A stretch of 64,000 nucleotides of DNA, from NCBI RefSeq assembly GCF_008801915.1, contig NZ_VZOV01000022.1, forward strand, positions 1 to 64,000, in the 5' to 3' direction. The notes under the pieces were generated by a model. It saw only the letters and a program-made list of their open reading frames with translations. It was not told where the DNA came from and searched no databases. Position 1 is the stretch's first letter, and each line of letters opens with the position of its first letter. The translations under genes and the position numbers were made by a program. This DNA is from Cupriavidus gilardii. Lineage in GTDB: Bacteria > Pseudomonadota > Gammaproteobacteria > Burkholderiales > Burkholderiaceae. Of this stretch, positions 10,350 to 21,735 are shown in pieces.

Positions 10350-10356
10350 GGGCGGC

Positions 10357-10377
10357 CACAGGCCCTTCGGGCCTGTG
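10357..10377 (+). terminator. Hairpin after the Bug gene
   Basis: A 9-bp stem closed by a C(TTCG)G tetraloop starts 8 bases after the stop codon. There is no clear T-tract, so it may be a transcript-end stabiliser. Confidence 0.45.
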
Positions 10378-10444
10378 CAGCCACGGGCAAGGCCGGAACG
10401 GCAAGCGTATACTGGCCGTTGCTATAGGTTTTCGCCCGTTCGCT

Positions 10445-10630
10445 GTGTCCGCCCCTTCTCTTCTCGACGATCCCCGCCCGCTGCCGCCCAACCGGCCCGA
10501 CGACGACGCCTGCTGCGGCAGCGGCTGCAGCCCCTGCATCTTCGACTTCTACTACGAGGAAATGGAGCGCTACCGGCAGGAGCTGAAGGACTGGCTGGTG
10601 CGGCATCCCGAGCAGGCATCCTCGTCGTGA
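10445..10630 (+). CDS. Small Cys-rich protein with oxidoreductase-like (OXLD) domain
   Basis: 61 residues from a GTG start at 10445. The core PPNRPDDDACCGSGCSPCIF followed by DFYYEEMERYRQEL matches the short oxidoreductase-like N-terminal domain shared by bacteria and the mitochondrial protein OXLD1, with four Cys in C-C-x3-C-x2-C that could bind metal. The function of the family is unknown. Its TGA stop overlaps the GTG proposed for the sirtuin, suggesting translational coupling. No strong ribosome site is visible, so the start is uncertain, but the domain itself is recognisable. Confidence 0.75.
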   Translation: MSAPSLLDDPRPLPPNRPDDDACCGSGCSPCIFDFYYEEMERYRQELKDWLVRHPEQASSS

Positions 10631-11553
10631 CCGCCCACCAGATGCCGGGCGCTGCCGCCCCGATTGCCGCACCGATTGCCTCCTCGATTGCGGCCTCGAA
10701 CGCAACCGACGGCCCGCCCCATGGCGATGCCGACGCACTGATCGACTTCGTGCGCCGCCACCCGCGGCTGCTGGTGCTGACCGGCGCCGGCATCAGCACC
10801 GACTCGGGCATCCCCGGCTATCGCGATGCCGATGGCAACTGGCGTGCGAGCACGCCGATCCAGCACCGCGAATTTCTCGAATCGCACGCGCGCCGGCAGC
10901 GTTATTGGGCGCGCAGCATGGTGGGCTGGCCGATCATGTCGCGCGCGTTGCCCAACGACGCGCACCGCGCGCTGGCCCGGCTGCAGCAGGCCGGGCATGT
11001 CGAGGCGCTGGTCACGCAGAATGTCGATGGCCTGCATCAGGCCGCGGGCAGCACCGGCGTGATCGAGCTGCACGGCAGCCTCGCTTCGGTGGTCTGCCTG
11101 GCTTGCGGCGAACGGCATCCGCGCGGCGAGATCCAGCGCGAACTTGAAGCGGCCAACCCGGCCATCGCCGGCCTGTCCGCCGTGCCGTCGGCCGACGGCG
11201 ACGCGCATCTCGAGCCCGACGACCTGCACGGCTTCACGGTGCCGCACTGCCGCCGCTGCGCGGGCGTCATCAAACCCGATGTGGTGTTCTTCGGCGATTC
11301 GGTGCCGCGCGATCGCGTGGCCAGGGTCCATGAGGCGTTGACCCGTGCCGATGCGCTGCTGGTCGTGGGCTCCTCGCTGATGGTCTATTCCGGATACCGC
11401 TTCTGCGTCGCCGCTGCGCAGGCCGGCAAGCCGGTGGTCGCCATCAATCTCGGCCGCACTCGCGCCGATCCCCTTCTGACGATGAAGATCGCCGCGCCCT
11501 GCGGCGCCACGCTGACGCGCCTCGATGCCGCGTTGCGCAACATCGCCGCCTGA
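10627..11553 (+). CDS. SIR2-family NAD-dependent protein deacetylase
   Basis: About 308 residues. NAD-binding GAGISTDSGIPGYRD, TQNVDGLH, the catalytic His in ELHGS and the zinc Cys pairs CLACG and HCRRCAG are all present, followed by KPDVVFFGDSVP and VVGSSLMVYSG, which is the class II (SIRT4-like) bacterial pattern. It removes acyl groups from lysines using NAD+. The start is uncertain: GTG at 10627 overlaps the previous stop codon (GTGA), and an ATG at 10642 would shorten the protein by five residues; neither has a clear ribosome site. The N-terminal 40 residues are Ala/Pro-rich and not part of the fold. Confidence 0.92.
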   Translation: MTAHQMPGAAAPIAAPIASSIAASNATDGPPHGDADALIDFVRRHPRLLVLTGAGISTDSGIPGYRDADGNWRASTPIQHREFLESHARRQRYWARSMVGWPIMSRALPNDAHRALARLQQAGHVEALVTQNVDGLHQAAGSTGVIELHGSLASVVCLACGERHPRGEIQRELEAANPAIAGLSAVPSADGDAHLEPDDLHGFTVPHCRRCAGVIKPDVVFFGDSVPRDRVARVHEALTRADALLVVGSSLMVYSGYRFCVAAAQAGKPVVAINLGRTRADPLLTMKIAAPCGATLTRLDAALRNIAA

Positions 11554-11779
11554 CTTCGCAGCAAATTCAATACGAATAAGTCGCAAATCGGAAACGGCCG
11601 TCAACCACCGACAGTTGAGACATCAATTCGGTAGCAGCATGTGACCCGTCGTTGGTTGTGGCGCCGGGTCGACAGCATGTTCGTCGCGACAGCACCCTTC
11701 CACGACGCAGAACCGTCCGCGCGCCTTTGATGCCATGCCGGCCATGGACGTCGAATCCATCCTGCCCGAAGGAATTACC

Positions 11780-13528
11780 ATGCCCGTTTCCTACCTGACT
11801 TCGATGCCGACCCAGCAGTCCTATGCCGCCAAACCCCTGTTCGAATCGCAACTGCATTTTCCGGAACTGACCGCCGAGCAGCTTCCCGTCTTTATCGAGA
11901 ACGCCGAACGGCTGCTGCTTCAGGAACAGCGAATCAAGCTGTCGGTCAATGGGACCCCCCTGCCGCTGGCGGAAATGATCGGCCATAGCAACGACCGGGA
12001 GGGCGCCGCCATTCTGAAGGGCATCGCGGAAGCCCTGCCTCGCGCCTTCGAGAATCAATCAGACGTCGAGGTTCGCGATCTGGCGTTTTATGAAGCAGCG
12101 GGCCTGATTGCCAGCCCAGCGTTCTGGGAGGCAACCGAAGACGCGATGAAGGCGACGCTGAACCGGGGCACCACCAGCGGCGACATCCGCCTGCACGACG
12201 CGGCGCAGCTGGGAATGAATGTCACGCTGGCCAGGGACGGGAAAAGCCTTGAGTGCCATATCAGCGCCACCTGGAAGGAGTTCACCGCCGCGGCGAAGTG
12301 GCACGCGATGACCGGTCTTGAACCCGTGATGAAGGCGGACGTGCGGATGATGATCCCGCTGGAGCGCAAAGGCGGTCAGCAGGAACTGCGGCCGACCTTC
12401 GTTTATCTGCACGCAAACAGCCCTGTCCCTGAAATCGCCAGCAAGCTCAAGGAACGGAAGACCACACTGGCTCAGGCCCTTCTCAACGCGCTGGCCAGCC
12501 TTCCGCTGCTCGGTCGCCTGTTCCGCGGCGTGCAGATCAAGGTGTGTGTCGGGGAAAATTTCCGTGGTCATGGGCTCGCCTACATGCCGGCCCAACTCGG
12601 TGACAGAGACTGGATCGGCCGGGGACATGACAGGCGCCTGGGACACCATCTCGCCGCGTGCACCCACATCACCGCAAAACGACTGACGCGCCGGCCCAAC
12701 GCGACCCGGCAGCTGACTGGCGCCATGGCAGCGCCCCCGGCAAACGCCAATGAAGTTGCTCCGCTGAAAGTCTTGCTGGCTCACCGGGCTCCCGAATTGA
12801 GAGTCAAGGCCAACATTGCGGAACGCATGGACCATTGGGCGTTCCAGCGTGGGCTCAATGATCAAGCAGCAAACGAGATTGCCGGCCAGCCGCCGCAGGA
12901 AGTGCCGGCGCGCCCGCTCGATGTTCCGCCGCGGCCCGATGAAATGCCGCCGATCGGCCCGACCGTCGAGGCGCTTCAATCCCAGCTGCAAGAGTTGCAA
13001 CAAACCCTGGAGGCGGAACGGAGCGCACGGCAGCAGGCGGATACCGAACGCGATGGATTACGCGCGGAAACCGAGAAGCTGCGGCTGCAACTTGCGGCCC
13101 TGCATCAGGAGCGATTGCAGCTGACTGGGGAACTCGAAGAGTTGAACGCGAAATTCATGAAGACGCATACCGCGCTGATGGCGACGCGAAGCCCGCTCGT
13201 CTCCATGCCGCAAAGCCTGGACGGCGGCCCCATCCCCAACGGAATCGTCAGGAAGCGGGCACAGTCAATCTCGAACCAAAGAAGCACGAGACCCGCGGCG
13301 CCTGGCGCCAATACGTCAACCACGACGCCCACAGCCGCGATACAGGCTACACCCGTGGCTCCGGCTACGACCGAGGCTCGGGCTACGACCCAGGCTCCGG
13401 CTACGACCGAGGTGCGGGCTACGACCGAGGCACCGGCTACAACCGAGGCACCGGCTACGACCGGAACATCCGCTACATCGGCGACAACCGCCACGACAGG
13501 CACGACGACGTCCACGGATGACGCATAG
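11780..13528 (+). CDS. Unrecognised 582-residue protein with coiled coil and TTEAPA repeats
   Basis: I do not recognise this protein. The ATG at 11780 has a strong GAAGGA ribosome site; earlier in-frame ATGs at 11735 and 11744 do not. Visible parts are an N-terminal globular half (residues 1 to about 270), a basic stretch (HITAKRLTRRPN), a Pro-rich linker (PLDVPPRPDEMPPIGP), a coiled coil of about 65 residues and a Thr/Ala-rich tail built from hexapeptides of the type TTEAPA. There is no signal peptide or clear membrane segment. It stands alone between the sirtuin and a convergent LysR gene. A secreted or surface-related role would fit the low-complexity tail but is speculation. Confidence 0.75.
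   Translation: MPVSYLTSMPTQQSYAAKPLFESQLHFPELTAEQLPVFIENAERLLLQEQRIKLSVNGTPLPLAEMIGHSNDREGAAILKGIAEALPRAFENQSDVEVRDLAFYEAAGLIASPAFWEATEDAMKATLNRGTTSGDIRLHDAAQLGMNVTLARDGKSLECHISATWKEFTAAAKWHAMTGLEPVMKADVRMMIPLERKGGQQELRPTFVYLHANSPVPEIASKLKERKTTLAQALLNALASLPLLGRLFRGVQIKVCVGENFRGHGLAYMPAQLGDRDWIGRGHDRRLGHHLAACTHITAKRLTRRPNATRQLTGAMAAPPANANEVAPLKVLLAHRAPELRVKANIAERMDHWAFQRGLNDQAANEIAGQPPQEVPARPLDVPPRPDEMPPIGPTVEALQSQLQELQQTLEAERSARQQADTERDGLRAETEKLRLQLAALHQERLQLTGELEELNAKFMKTHTALMATRSPLVSMPQSLDGGPIPNGIVRKRAQSISNQRSTRPAAPGANTSTTTPTAAIQATPVAPATTEARATTQAPATTEVRATTEAPATTEAPATTGTSATSATTATTGTTTSTDDA
13349..13456 (+). repeat. Six tandem 18-bp units inside the 582-residue protein gene
   Basis: Units start at 13349, 13367, 13385, 13403, 13421 and 13439 and follow the pattern acgaccgaggcnccggct with few changes; each encodes a hexapeptide like TTEAPA. 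The period is a multiple of three, so gain or loss of units changes tail length without shifting the frame. It is not a CRISPR array: there are no spacers. Confidence 0.85.
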
Positions 13529-13599
13529 CAGGCCGGGTGAACCGCTTCTTGCCGCCTTGCGCCAGATGGCGGCCGCCCGGCGGCAACGGCGGACGCTCG

Positions 13600-14532
13600 T
13601 CAGCTCGAAACGTCCGCCATACCCGTGCCCAACTCTCCGATCACCGCCCCCAGCTGCTCCCGCAACCACCGGTTGGCGCCGTCATTCTCCCCGCCCGCAT
13701 GCCAGTACAAGTGCAGTTCCAATGACGGCACCTTGAACGGCAGCGTCAGCAGGCGGTTGCCGTACGCCTCGTTGGCGATGCGCGCATAGCGCAGCGGCAG
13801 CGTCGCCAGCAGGTCGGTGCAGCTGACGATGCGGCACGCCGCCGCGTAGTGCTGGCAGCGCAGCCGCACGCGCCGCGTCATGCCCATCCGGTGCAGCGCC
13901 TGGTCTTCCAGCCCCGCCCCGCGCCGCCGCGACGACACGTGCACGTGCTCGGCGGCCAGATAGCGCTCCAGCGTCAATTCCTTCTTCACCAAGGGATGGT
14001 CGCGCCGGGCCAGCACCACCATCGGGTCGGCCATGAACTGCGCGTGGTGGATTGCCGGCGAGACCGGCAGCAGGATGTCGATCGCGGCATCGAGCGTGCC
14101 GGCCAGCAGTTCCGATTCCATCTCGCGGCGGTCGAAGCGGACCGCGGCGATGTCGACGTGCGGCGCCACCGCGGCGACGCGCGACATCAGCGGCGGCAGC
14201 AGCGTCGATTCCAGCGCGTCGCGCATGCCGATGGTGAAGCGCCGCACCGTCGCCGCCGGATCGAAATGCGGCGTGTCCTGCAGCGTCCGCGCGAACGACT
14301 GCAACGCGGTGCGTACCTCCCCGGCCAGCGAGCGCGCCAGCGGGGTCGGCGCCATGCCCTGCCCGCGCCGCTCGAACAGCGGGTCGTCGAACAGCGTGCG
14401 CAATCGGCCGAGCGCATGGCTGACCGCCGGCTGCGTCAGGTTCAGCTGCCGGGCGGCCGCCGTGATGCTGCCTTCGGTATAGATGGCGTCAAACACGACG
14501 AACAGGTTCAGGTCGATGCGGGAGAGCTGCAT
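13600..14532 (-). CDS. LysR-family transcriptional regulator
   Basis: 310 residues with the winged helix-turn-helix in residues 5-64 (DLNLFVVFDAIYTEGSITAA, then LNLTQPAVSHALGRLR and DPLFERRGQG) and a periplasmic-binding-protein-like effector domain after residue 90. It is divergent from the acyl-CoA dehydrogenase at 14726 with 193 bases between starts, the usual arrangement for a LysR regulator and its target. The effector is probably a metabolite of that pathway. Confidence 0.92.
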   Translation of the reverse strand: MQLSRIDLNLFVVFDAIYTEGSITAAARQLNLTQPAVSHALGRLRTLFDDPLFERRGQGMAPTPLARSLAGEVRTALQSFARTLQDTPHFDPAATVRRFTIGMRDALESTLLPPLMSRVAAVAPHVDIAAVRFDRREMESELLAGTLDAAIDILLPVSPAIHHAQFMADPMVVLARRDHPLVKKELTLERYLAAEHVHVSSRRRGAGLEDQALHRMGMTRRVRLRCQHYAAACRIVSCTDLLATLPLRYARIANEAYGNRLLTLPFKVPSLELHLYWHAGGENDGANRWLREQLGAVIGELGTGMADVSS

Positions 14533-14725
14533 GGCCGCGATTGTGTCATGGAATGCAGCAGATTGATACCATCGGATCTAGAAAATTCATTTTTCATATT
14601 CCATCGAATCGGATAGAGTGGCCTCAGTCGGCGTATATCGCGCCCGCCCGCCGCCTGCCGCTCCGCCCTTCATGCGGGACGGCAGCCCCGGCGGGGCCAA
14701 ATCGCAGGGGTTGTGAGGAGACACC
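14533..14725. promoter_or_regulatory. Divergent control region between LysR gene and acyl-CoA dehydrogenase
   Basis: AT-richer than its surroundings in 14560-14625. CATCGGAT at 14570-14577 recurs as CATCGAATCGGAT at 14603-14615, and TGGAAT at 14549 faces ATTCCA at 14599. Such repeated half-sites are compatible with LysR tetramer binding, but no single T-N11-A box stands out. Confidence 0.35.
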
Positions 14726-15988
<1,263 letters not shown>

Positions 15989-16068
15989 TGCGGTCTTCAC
16001 GATAAACAGCATCCGGCGGCCCTCCGGCCGCACGACTCCAGGGCAGCTGCGCCGGCAGCGAGCCATCC

Positions 16069-16096
16069 ACGCGCAGCCTGTCTGCGCGTTTTTTTC
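16069..16096 (+). terminator. Rho-independent terminator after the acyl-CoA dehydrogenase
   Basis: An 8-bp stem acgcgcag/ctgcgcgt with a 5-base loop is followed by an uninterrupted run of seven T. Confidence 0.88.
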
Positions 16097-16181
16097 TTCT
16101 GTGATTAAATGCGTCGGTCCATTCAACCGGCGCTGCGCTGCCGAGTCTGCGGCGCCTTTCTCCCGTCCAGGAGCTTCCTCG

Positions 16182-16874
16182 ATGATCGATGTCTACAGCT
16201 GGGCCACGCCCAATGGCCACAAGGTTCATATCATGCTGGAAGAGTGCGGCCTGCCCTACCAGGTGCACCCCATCAATATCGGAGCCGGCGACCAGTTCGG
16301 CGAGGAGTTTCTGAAGATCAGCCCGAATAACAAGATCCCGGCGATCGTCGACAGCGAAGGGCCGGACGGCAAACCGATCTCGCTGTTCGAATCGGGTGCG
16401 ATCCTCGTGTATCTGGCCGGCAAGACCGGCAAGTTTCTGCCCGAAGACGTGCGCGGCAAATACGAAACGCTGCAATGGCTGATGTTCCAGATGGGCGGCG
16501 TCGGCCCGATGCTGGGCCAGGCGCATCATTTCCGCATCTATGCGCCGGAGAAAATCGAATATGCGATCAACCGCTATACCAATGAGGCGCGCCGCCTCTA
16601 TGGCGTGATCGACAAGCAGTTGTCGAATCGCCCCTGGCTGGCCGGCGACGAATATACGATCGCCGATATCGCGACCTTCCCGTGGCTGCGCAGCTGGCAG
16701 AACCAGGGCATCGAACTGGACGACTATCCGCATCTGAAGCGCTGGTTCAATACGATCGCCGAACGTCCGGCGGTCAAGCGCGGCGTCGAGGTACTGGCAC
16801 GGGAGCGCAAGCCGCTGCACACCGACAAGGAACGCGAGATCCTGTTCGGCGCGACGCAATACGCCCGCCGCTGA
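16182..16874 (+). CDS. Glutathione S-transferase, YfcG/Ure2p-like disulfide-bond oxidoreductase type
   Basis: 230 residues. The N-terminal thioredoxin domain starts MIDVYSWATPNGHKVHIMLEE and has ISPNNKIPAIVD with the glutathione-binding Asn pair and cis-Pro, then LFESGAILVYLA; the C-terminal helical domain contains WLAGDEYTIADIATFPW. These are hallmarks of the Nu-class GSTs (YfcG, YghU), which reduce disulfides with glutathione. The ATG at 16182 follows an AGGAG site; the frame extends upstream without family similarity. It has a terminator on each side and is therefore monocistronic. Confidence 0.92.
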   Translation: MIDVYSWATPNGHKVHIMLEECGLPYQVHPINIGAGDQFGEEFLKISPNNKIPAIVDSEGPDGKPISLFESGAILVYLAGKTGKFLPEDVRGKYETLQWLMFQMGGVGPMLGQAHHFRIYAPEKIEYAINRYTNEARRLYGVIDKQLSNRPWLAGDEYTIADIATFPWLRSWQNQGIELDDYPHLKRWFNTIAERPAVKRGVEVLARERKPLHTDKEREILFGATQYARR

Positions 16875-16898
16875 ACGGGAAAGCAGCTCCGGTACCGA

Positions 16899-16928
16899 AG
16901 GCCCCCAGCGAAAGCTGGGGGCCTTTTT
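16899..16928 (+). terminator. Rho-independent terminator after the YfcG-like GST
   Basis: An 11-bp perfect stem (aggcccccagc with its complement), loop gaaa, followed by TTTT, 24 bases after the stop. Confidence 0.92.
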
Positions 16929-17264
16929 CATTGGACGCGCTCGAGTGCGCGGTGCGCGGCTCGCATCGGCGGCACCGTCGGCGGATTGCCGTCGCCCGTC
17001 CTTAAGGAAAACGCGCTGCTCTTTAGTTTATTGAGAGATCGATTCAGGTGAATACCTGTATGACATTCACCTCCGAACATGAGAAAAAAGCGTTACGTGC
17101 TTTTGATTTCCCGATGCCGGCGCAGATTTTCAACACTTTACGCAATCTATAGTGTTTATATCGAAGGTTATGTTGTCTGACACCGATTGTGCGACGGACT
17201 CTAGGATGTCGAGTCGATCAGGCAAATCCCTTAACTTCCTTCAAATTCCTCTCTCCCCCTTACC
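16929..17264. other. 336-base AT-richer intergenic region before the XRE regulator
   Basis: No gene is seen here. The stretch 17000-17250 is clearly AT-richer than the surrounding genes. It holds nested dyads: caggt-gaat-acctg at 17045-17058 and aggtgaat (17046-17053) matched by attcacct (17065-17072). An AT-rich stretch ctatagtgtttatatcg follows at about 17150-17165. The dyads may be an operator for the XRE protein just downstream; a small RNA is possible but unsupported. Confidence 0.5.
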
Positions 17265-17657
17265 ATGATCGGCGATCCTCTCAAGCTATTTGGCCAAAGA
17301 CTAACGGCCCTGCGCAAACAAAGGGGCTGGTCGCAGGAAAAACTCGCGCTCGAAAGCGGAATGGCGCGCTCCTACCTCAGCGGCATCGAGCGCGGGCTGC
17401 GCAACGTGGCCCTGATCAACATCTGCACGCTGGCCGACACCCTCGGCGTTCCTCCCGGCGAAATGTTGAAGTTCGATGGCGACAACTCGGTATTGACGGT
17501 CGAGGAATTGCGCACGCCGTTCGGTGCGGAAGAAACTACCGCGCAACGCAATGCGCGGCGTTATATGGCAAGGCTCGATAATGACGACCAGGATCTGGTC
17601 GCCTCGGTCGCACGTGCCCTCGCCCGCAAGCGCGCCGCCGGACAAAATGCCGCGTGA
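17265..17657 (+). CDS. XRE-family helix-turn-helix transcriptional regulator
   Basis: 130 residues. The N-terminal Cro/CI-type DNA-binding domain covers residues 8-65 with the helix-turn-helix in WSQEKLALESGMARSYLSGI and ERGLRN; the C-terminal half is short and helical with a basic end (RALARKRAAG), without a peptidase or sensor domain. It probably represses or activates from the dyads in the long upstream region, possibly its own promoter. It is convergent with ureG, with only 17 bases between the stops. The ribosome site is weak, so the start rests on the family pattern. Confidence 0.85.
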   Translation: MIGDPLKLFGQRLTALRKQRGWSQEKLALESGMARSYLSGIERGLRNVALINICTLADTLGVPPGEMLKFDGDNSVLTVEELRTPFGAEETTAQRNARRYMARLDNDDQDLVASVARALARKRAAGQNAA

Positions 17658-17674
17658 CGGCATCGGCCGCCGGG

Positions 17675-18298
17675 CTACATTGCCAGCATGCCCTGCCGCT
17701 CGATAAAGCGGATCACCGCGTCAAGACCCTGCCCCGACTTGACGCTCCCCATCACGAAAGGCCGTTCCCCGCGCATCTTGCGCGCGTCGCTTTCCATTAC
17801 CTCAAGGTTGGCGCCTACATACGGCGCGAGGTCGGTCTTGTTGATCACCAGCAGATCCGACTTGGTGATGCCCGGCCCGCCCTTGCGCGGAATCTTCTCG
17901 CCGCCGGCCACATCGATCACGTAGATCGTCAGATCGGACAGCTCGGGGCTGAACGTCGCCGCCAGATTGTCGCCACCGGATTCGATGAACACCACGTCGG
18001 CATCGGGAAAGCGCGCCAGCATGCGGTCGACCGCCTCCAGGTTGATCGATGCGTCCTCGCGGATCGCGGTATGCGGGCAGCCGCCGGTTTCCACGCCCAT
18101 GATGCGCTCCGCCGGCAACGCGCCCGAGATCGTCAGCAGGCGCTGATCCTCCTTGGTGTAGATGTCGTTGGTGATCGCCACCAGGTCGTAGCGCTCGCGC
18201 ATGGCCTTGCACAGCATCTCGAGCAACGTGGTCTTGCCGGAGCCGACCGGGCCGCCGACGCCGACGCGCAGCGGAGGAAGTGTCTTGGTACGGGTCAT
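17675..18298 (-). CDS. ureG: Urease accessory GTPase UreG
   Basis: 207 residues, full length. P-loop [15 protein letters not shown] near residue 13, the nickel-binding metal motif CPH in [29 protein letters not shown], and the guanine motif [10 protein letters not shown] are all present. UreG is a SIMIBI-class GTPase that delivers nickel to apo-urease together with UreF, UreD and UreE. It is the last gene of the ure cluster, 32 bases after ureF. The ATG at 18298 is the only start that gives the family N terminus. Confidence 0.97.
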   Translation of the reverse strand: MTRTKTLPPLRVGVGGPVGSGKTTLLEMLCKAMRERYDLVAITNDIYTKEDQRLLTISGALPAERIMGVETGGCPHTAIREDASINLEAVDRMLARFPDADVVFIESGGDNLAATFSPELSDLTIYVIDVAGGEKIPRKGGPGITKSDLLVINKTDLAPYVGANLEVMESDARKMRGERPFVMGSVKSGQGLDAVIRFIERQGMLAM

Positions 18299-18330
18299 GA
18301 TGTCTCTTCCGATTCGATATGCGGCTGCGC

Positions 18331-19023
18331 TCAGGAGCGGAACAGCCGGGAGTACTGCGTTTCGTGGCGCGCCGACAGCAGGCCGAGCATCGGCGACAGC
18401 GTGGACAACGCGGGCGGCTCGGCATCGGCGCGGCGCGCTGCCTCGGCCACGGCGTCCAGCACGCAGCCATGCATGGCGCGCAGGATCTGCTGGCCGGCGA
18501 CCTGCCCCAGCGGCACTGCCTTGATCGCCGCGGCGATCTGGTTCTCGGCCCAATTGAAGCAGTAGGCCGCCAGCCCGTCGCGCTCGTCGACCTGCAGCGC
18601 GACGCAGGCGGCCGCGAACGCCGTCGGCAGGCATACCGGCGACATCGCCGCCAGGCCAGCGCGCAACGCCGGCTCGCCCCATTCCATCTGCGCGACGAGC
18701 CGCGCCAGCGACCATCCCATTTGCTCGGTCTCGAGCCGCAACTCGGCGGTCTCCCGGCTTTGATGAAACCAATCGTTCCAGTGCCGCACGCCATCGCGGT
18801 CGCCCACGCGCCACGCACGATGCAGCAGCAGCCACAGCGGTCCTTCGGCATGCGCCTGGACGTGCAGCAGATTGTCGCGAATCCACTGCCGCGCACTGTC
18901 GGCATCCCGCACGATGCCGCATTCGATCGCCGCCTCCAGCCCTTGCGAATAGCTGAACCCGCCGATCGGCAACGCCGGCGAGGCCAGATGCAGCAGCGAC
19001 AGCAGTTGCGGGAGTTGGGTCAT
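18331..19023 (-). CDS. ureF: Urease accessory protein UreF
   Basis: 230 residues, all helical. Family motifs are [18 protein letters not shown] at residues 13-30 and [17 protein letters not shown] in the C-terminal third, ending with [11 protein letters not shown] as in other UreF. It forms the UreD-UreF-UreG activation complex and acts as the GTPase checkpoint during nickel insertion. It lies 15 bases after ureE and 32 before ureG in the same operon. Confidence 0.95.
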   Translation of the reverse strand: MTQLPQLLSLLHLASPALPIGGFSYSQGLEAAIECGIVRDADSARQWIRDNLLHVQAHAEGPLWLLLHRAWRVGDRDGVRHWNDWFHQSRETAELRLETEQMGWSLARLVAQMEWGEPALRAGLAAMSPVCLPTAFAAACVALQVDERDGLAAYCFNWAENQIAAAIKAVPLGQVAGQQILRAMHGCVLDAVAEAARRADAEPPALSTLSPMLGLLSARHETQYSRLFRS

Positions 19024-19038
19024 GGCAGCGCGAGCGAC

Positions 19039-19680
19039 TCAGTGAGAGTGATTGCAGCCGGCATGGTGTCCTTGATCCCCATGCGAATGATCATGGTCAT
19101 GCGAGTGCGAGTGCGAGTGCGAGTGCGGGTGCGGGTGCGAGTGCGAGTGCGAGTGCGGATGCCCATGATGCTCGTGAAACACCGCCTGCGCCGCCGCGTA
19201 GTCCTCGGCGAAGGTCGCGTCGTGGCCGTGCTTGTGGCCGCCGCCGTAGGCGCCGGCTTCCGGCTCGAACGGCAGCTCGGCACGTTCGGCCTGCACGCCC
19301 AGGCGCATCAGCATGTCCGCCAGCACCGGGTCGTATTCGAGGCGCAGATAATCGCGGCCGATCTCGACCGGGGTGTGCCGGTTGCCGAGATGGTAGGCCG
19401 CGCGCATCAGTGCGTGCGGATCGCCGGCCCGTACTTGCAGCACCGATTCCGCTGCCGCCTGTACCTCGACGAACGTGCCGTCGGCGCTCACCAGCAGATC
19501 GCCGCCGCGCAGCACCGTGCCGCGCGACAGGAAGATTGCCGCTTCCTCGCCGTTGTCGAGCACGGCGCGCAGGCGGCTCTTGCTGCGGTCGCCGAACGGC
19601 AGCACCAGCTTCGGCGCGCGACGCACCAGAACCGACGCAATGCCGTGCGGCGCGGGAAGATGCTTGTCGATCTTGTGCAT
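19039..19680 (-). CDS. ureE: Urease nickel metallochaperone UreE with long His tail
   Basis: 213 residues. The core of about 155 residues has the peptide-binding domain ([20 protein letters not shown]) and the nickel-binding domain ([43 protein letters not shown]). The last 55 residues are almost entirely His with Ser, Asp and Pro, a nickel store or buffer seen in some UreE proteins. The tail is encoded partly by a hexanucleotide tract (19101-19160). The start at 19680 is two bases after the ureC stop; an upstream in-frame extension only overlaps ureC. Confidence 0.95.
   Translation of the reverse strand: MHKIDKHLPAPHGIASVLVRRAPKLVLPFGDRSKSRLRAVLDNGEEAAIFLSRGTVLRGGDLLVSADGTFVEVQAAAESVLQVRAGDPHALMRAAYHLGNRHTPVEIGRDYLRLEYDPVLADMLMRLGVQAERAELPFEPEAGAYGGGHKHGHDATFAEDYAAAQAVFHEHHGHPHSHSHSHPHPHSHSHSHSHDHDHSHGDQGHHAGCNHSH
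19101..19160 (-). repeat. Ten-copy hexanucleotide tract in the ureE His tail
   Basis: On the plus strand, units of gcgagt (7 exact, plus gcgggt twice and gcggat) run without interruption, encoding His-Ser/His-Pro pairs on the minus strand. Units are in frame, so slippage would change only the length of the metal-binding tail. Confidence 0.85.
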
Positions 19681-19682
19681 GG

Positions 19683-21400
<1,718 letters not shown>

Positions 21401-21401
<1 letters not shown>

Positions 21402-21706
21402 CACAGCGCTCCCATGATCTTGCCGTTGAAGCCGTAGACGATGCGGTCGCCATCGAGGGCGACCAGTTCGACGGTGCGCGACTGCCCCGGCTCGAAGCGC
21501 ACCGCGGTGCCGGCGGCGATATTGAGCCGGAAGCCGCGCGCGGCATCGCGATCGAAGTCCAGCGCGGCGTTGGTCTCGTGGAAATGGAAATGCGAGCCGA
21601 CCTGGATCGGCCGGTCGCCGGTATTGGCGACTGCCAGCCGTATCGTCGCGCGGCCAGCGTTCAGCTCGATCTCGCCGTCGGCGGGAATCAGTTCACCGGG
21701 AATCAT
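21401..21706 (-). CDS. ureB: Urease beta subunit UreB
   Basis: 101 residues. The family start [16 protein letters not shown] and the motif [19 protein letters not shown], then [17 protein letters not shown], identify it. It is structural, part of the (UreABC)3 trimer. The ATG at 21706 has a GACAGGAGACG ribosome site. It is translationally coupled to ureC by a one-base stop/start overlap and follows ureJ by 29 bases. Confidence 0.97.
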
Positions 21707-21735
21707 GGCGTCTCCTGTCTTCGGCCCTTGCGGAT

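Noticed and set aside
11554..11779. Search for a HrpB-type box (TTCG-N16-TTCG) before the 582-residue protein
   Set aside because: Several TTCG are present but none with the required spacing, so type III secretion control is not supported.
13349..13456. Regular 18-bp repeats looked at as a CRISPR or array element
   Set aside because: Units are contiguous without spacers, lie inside an open frame and encode a hexapeptide.
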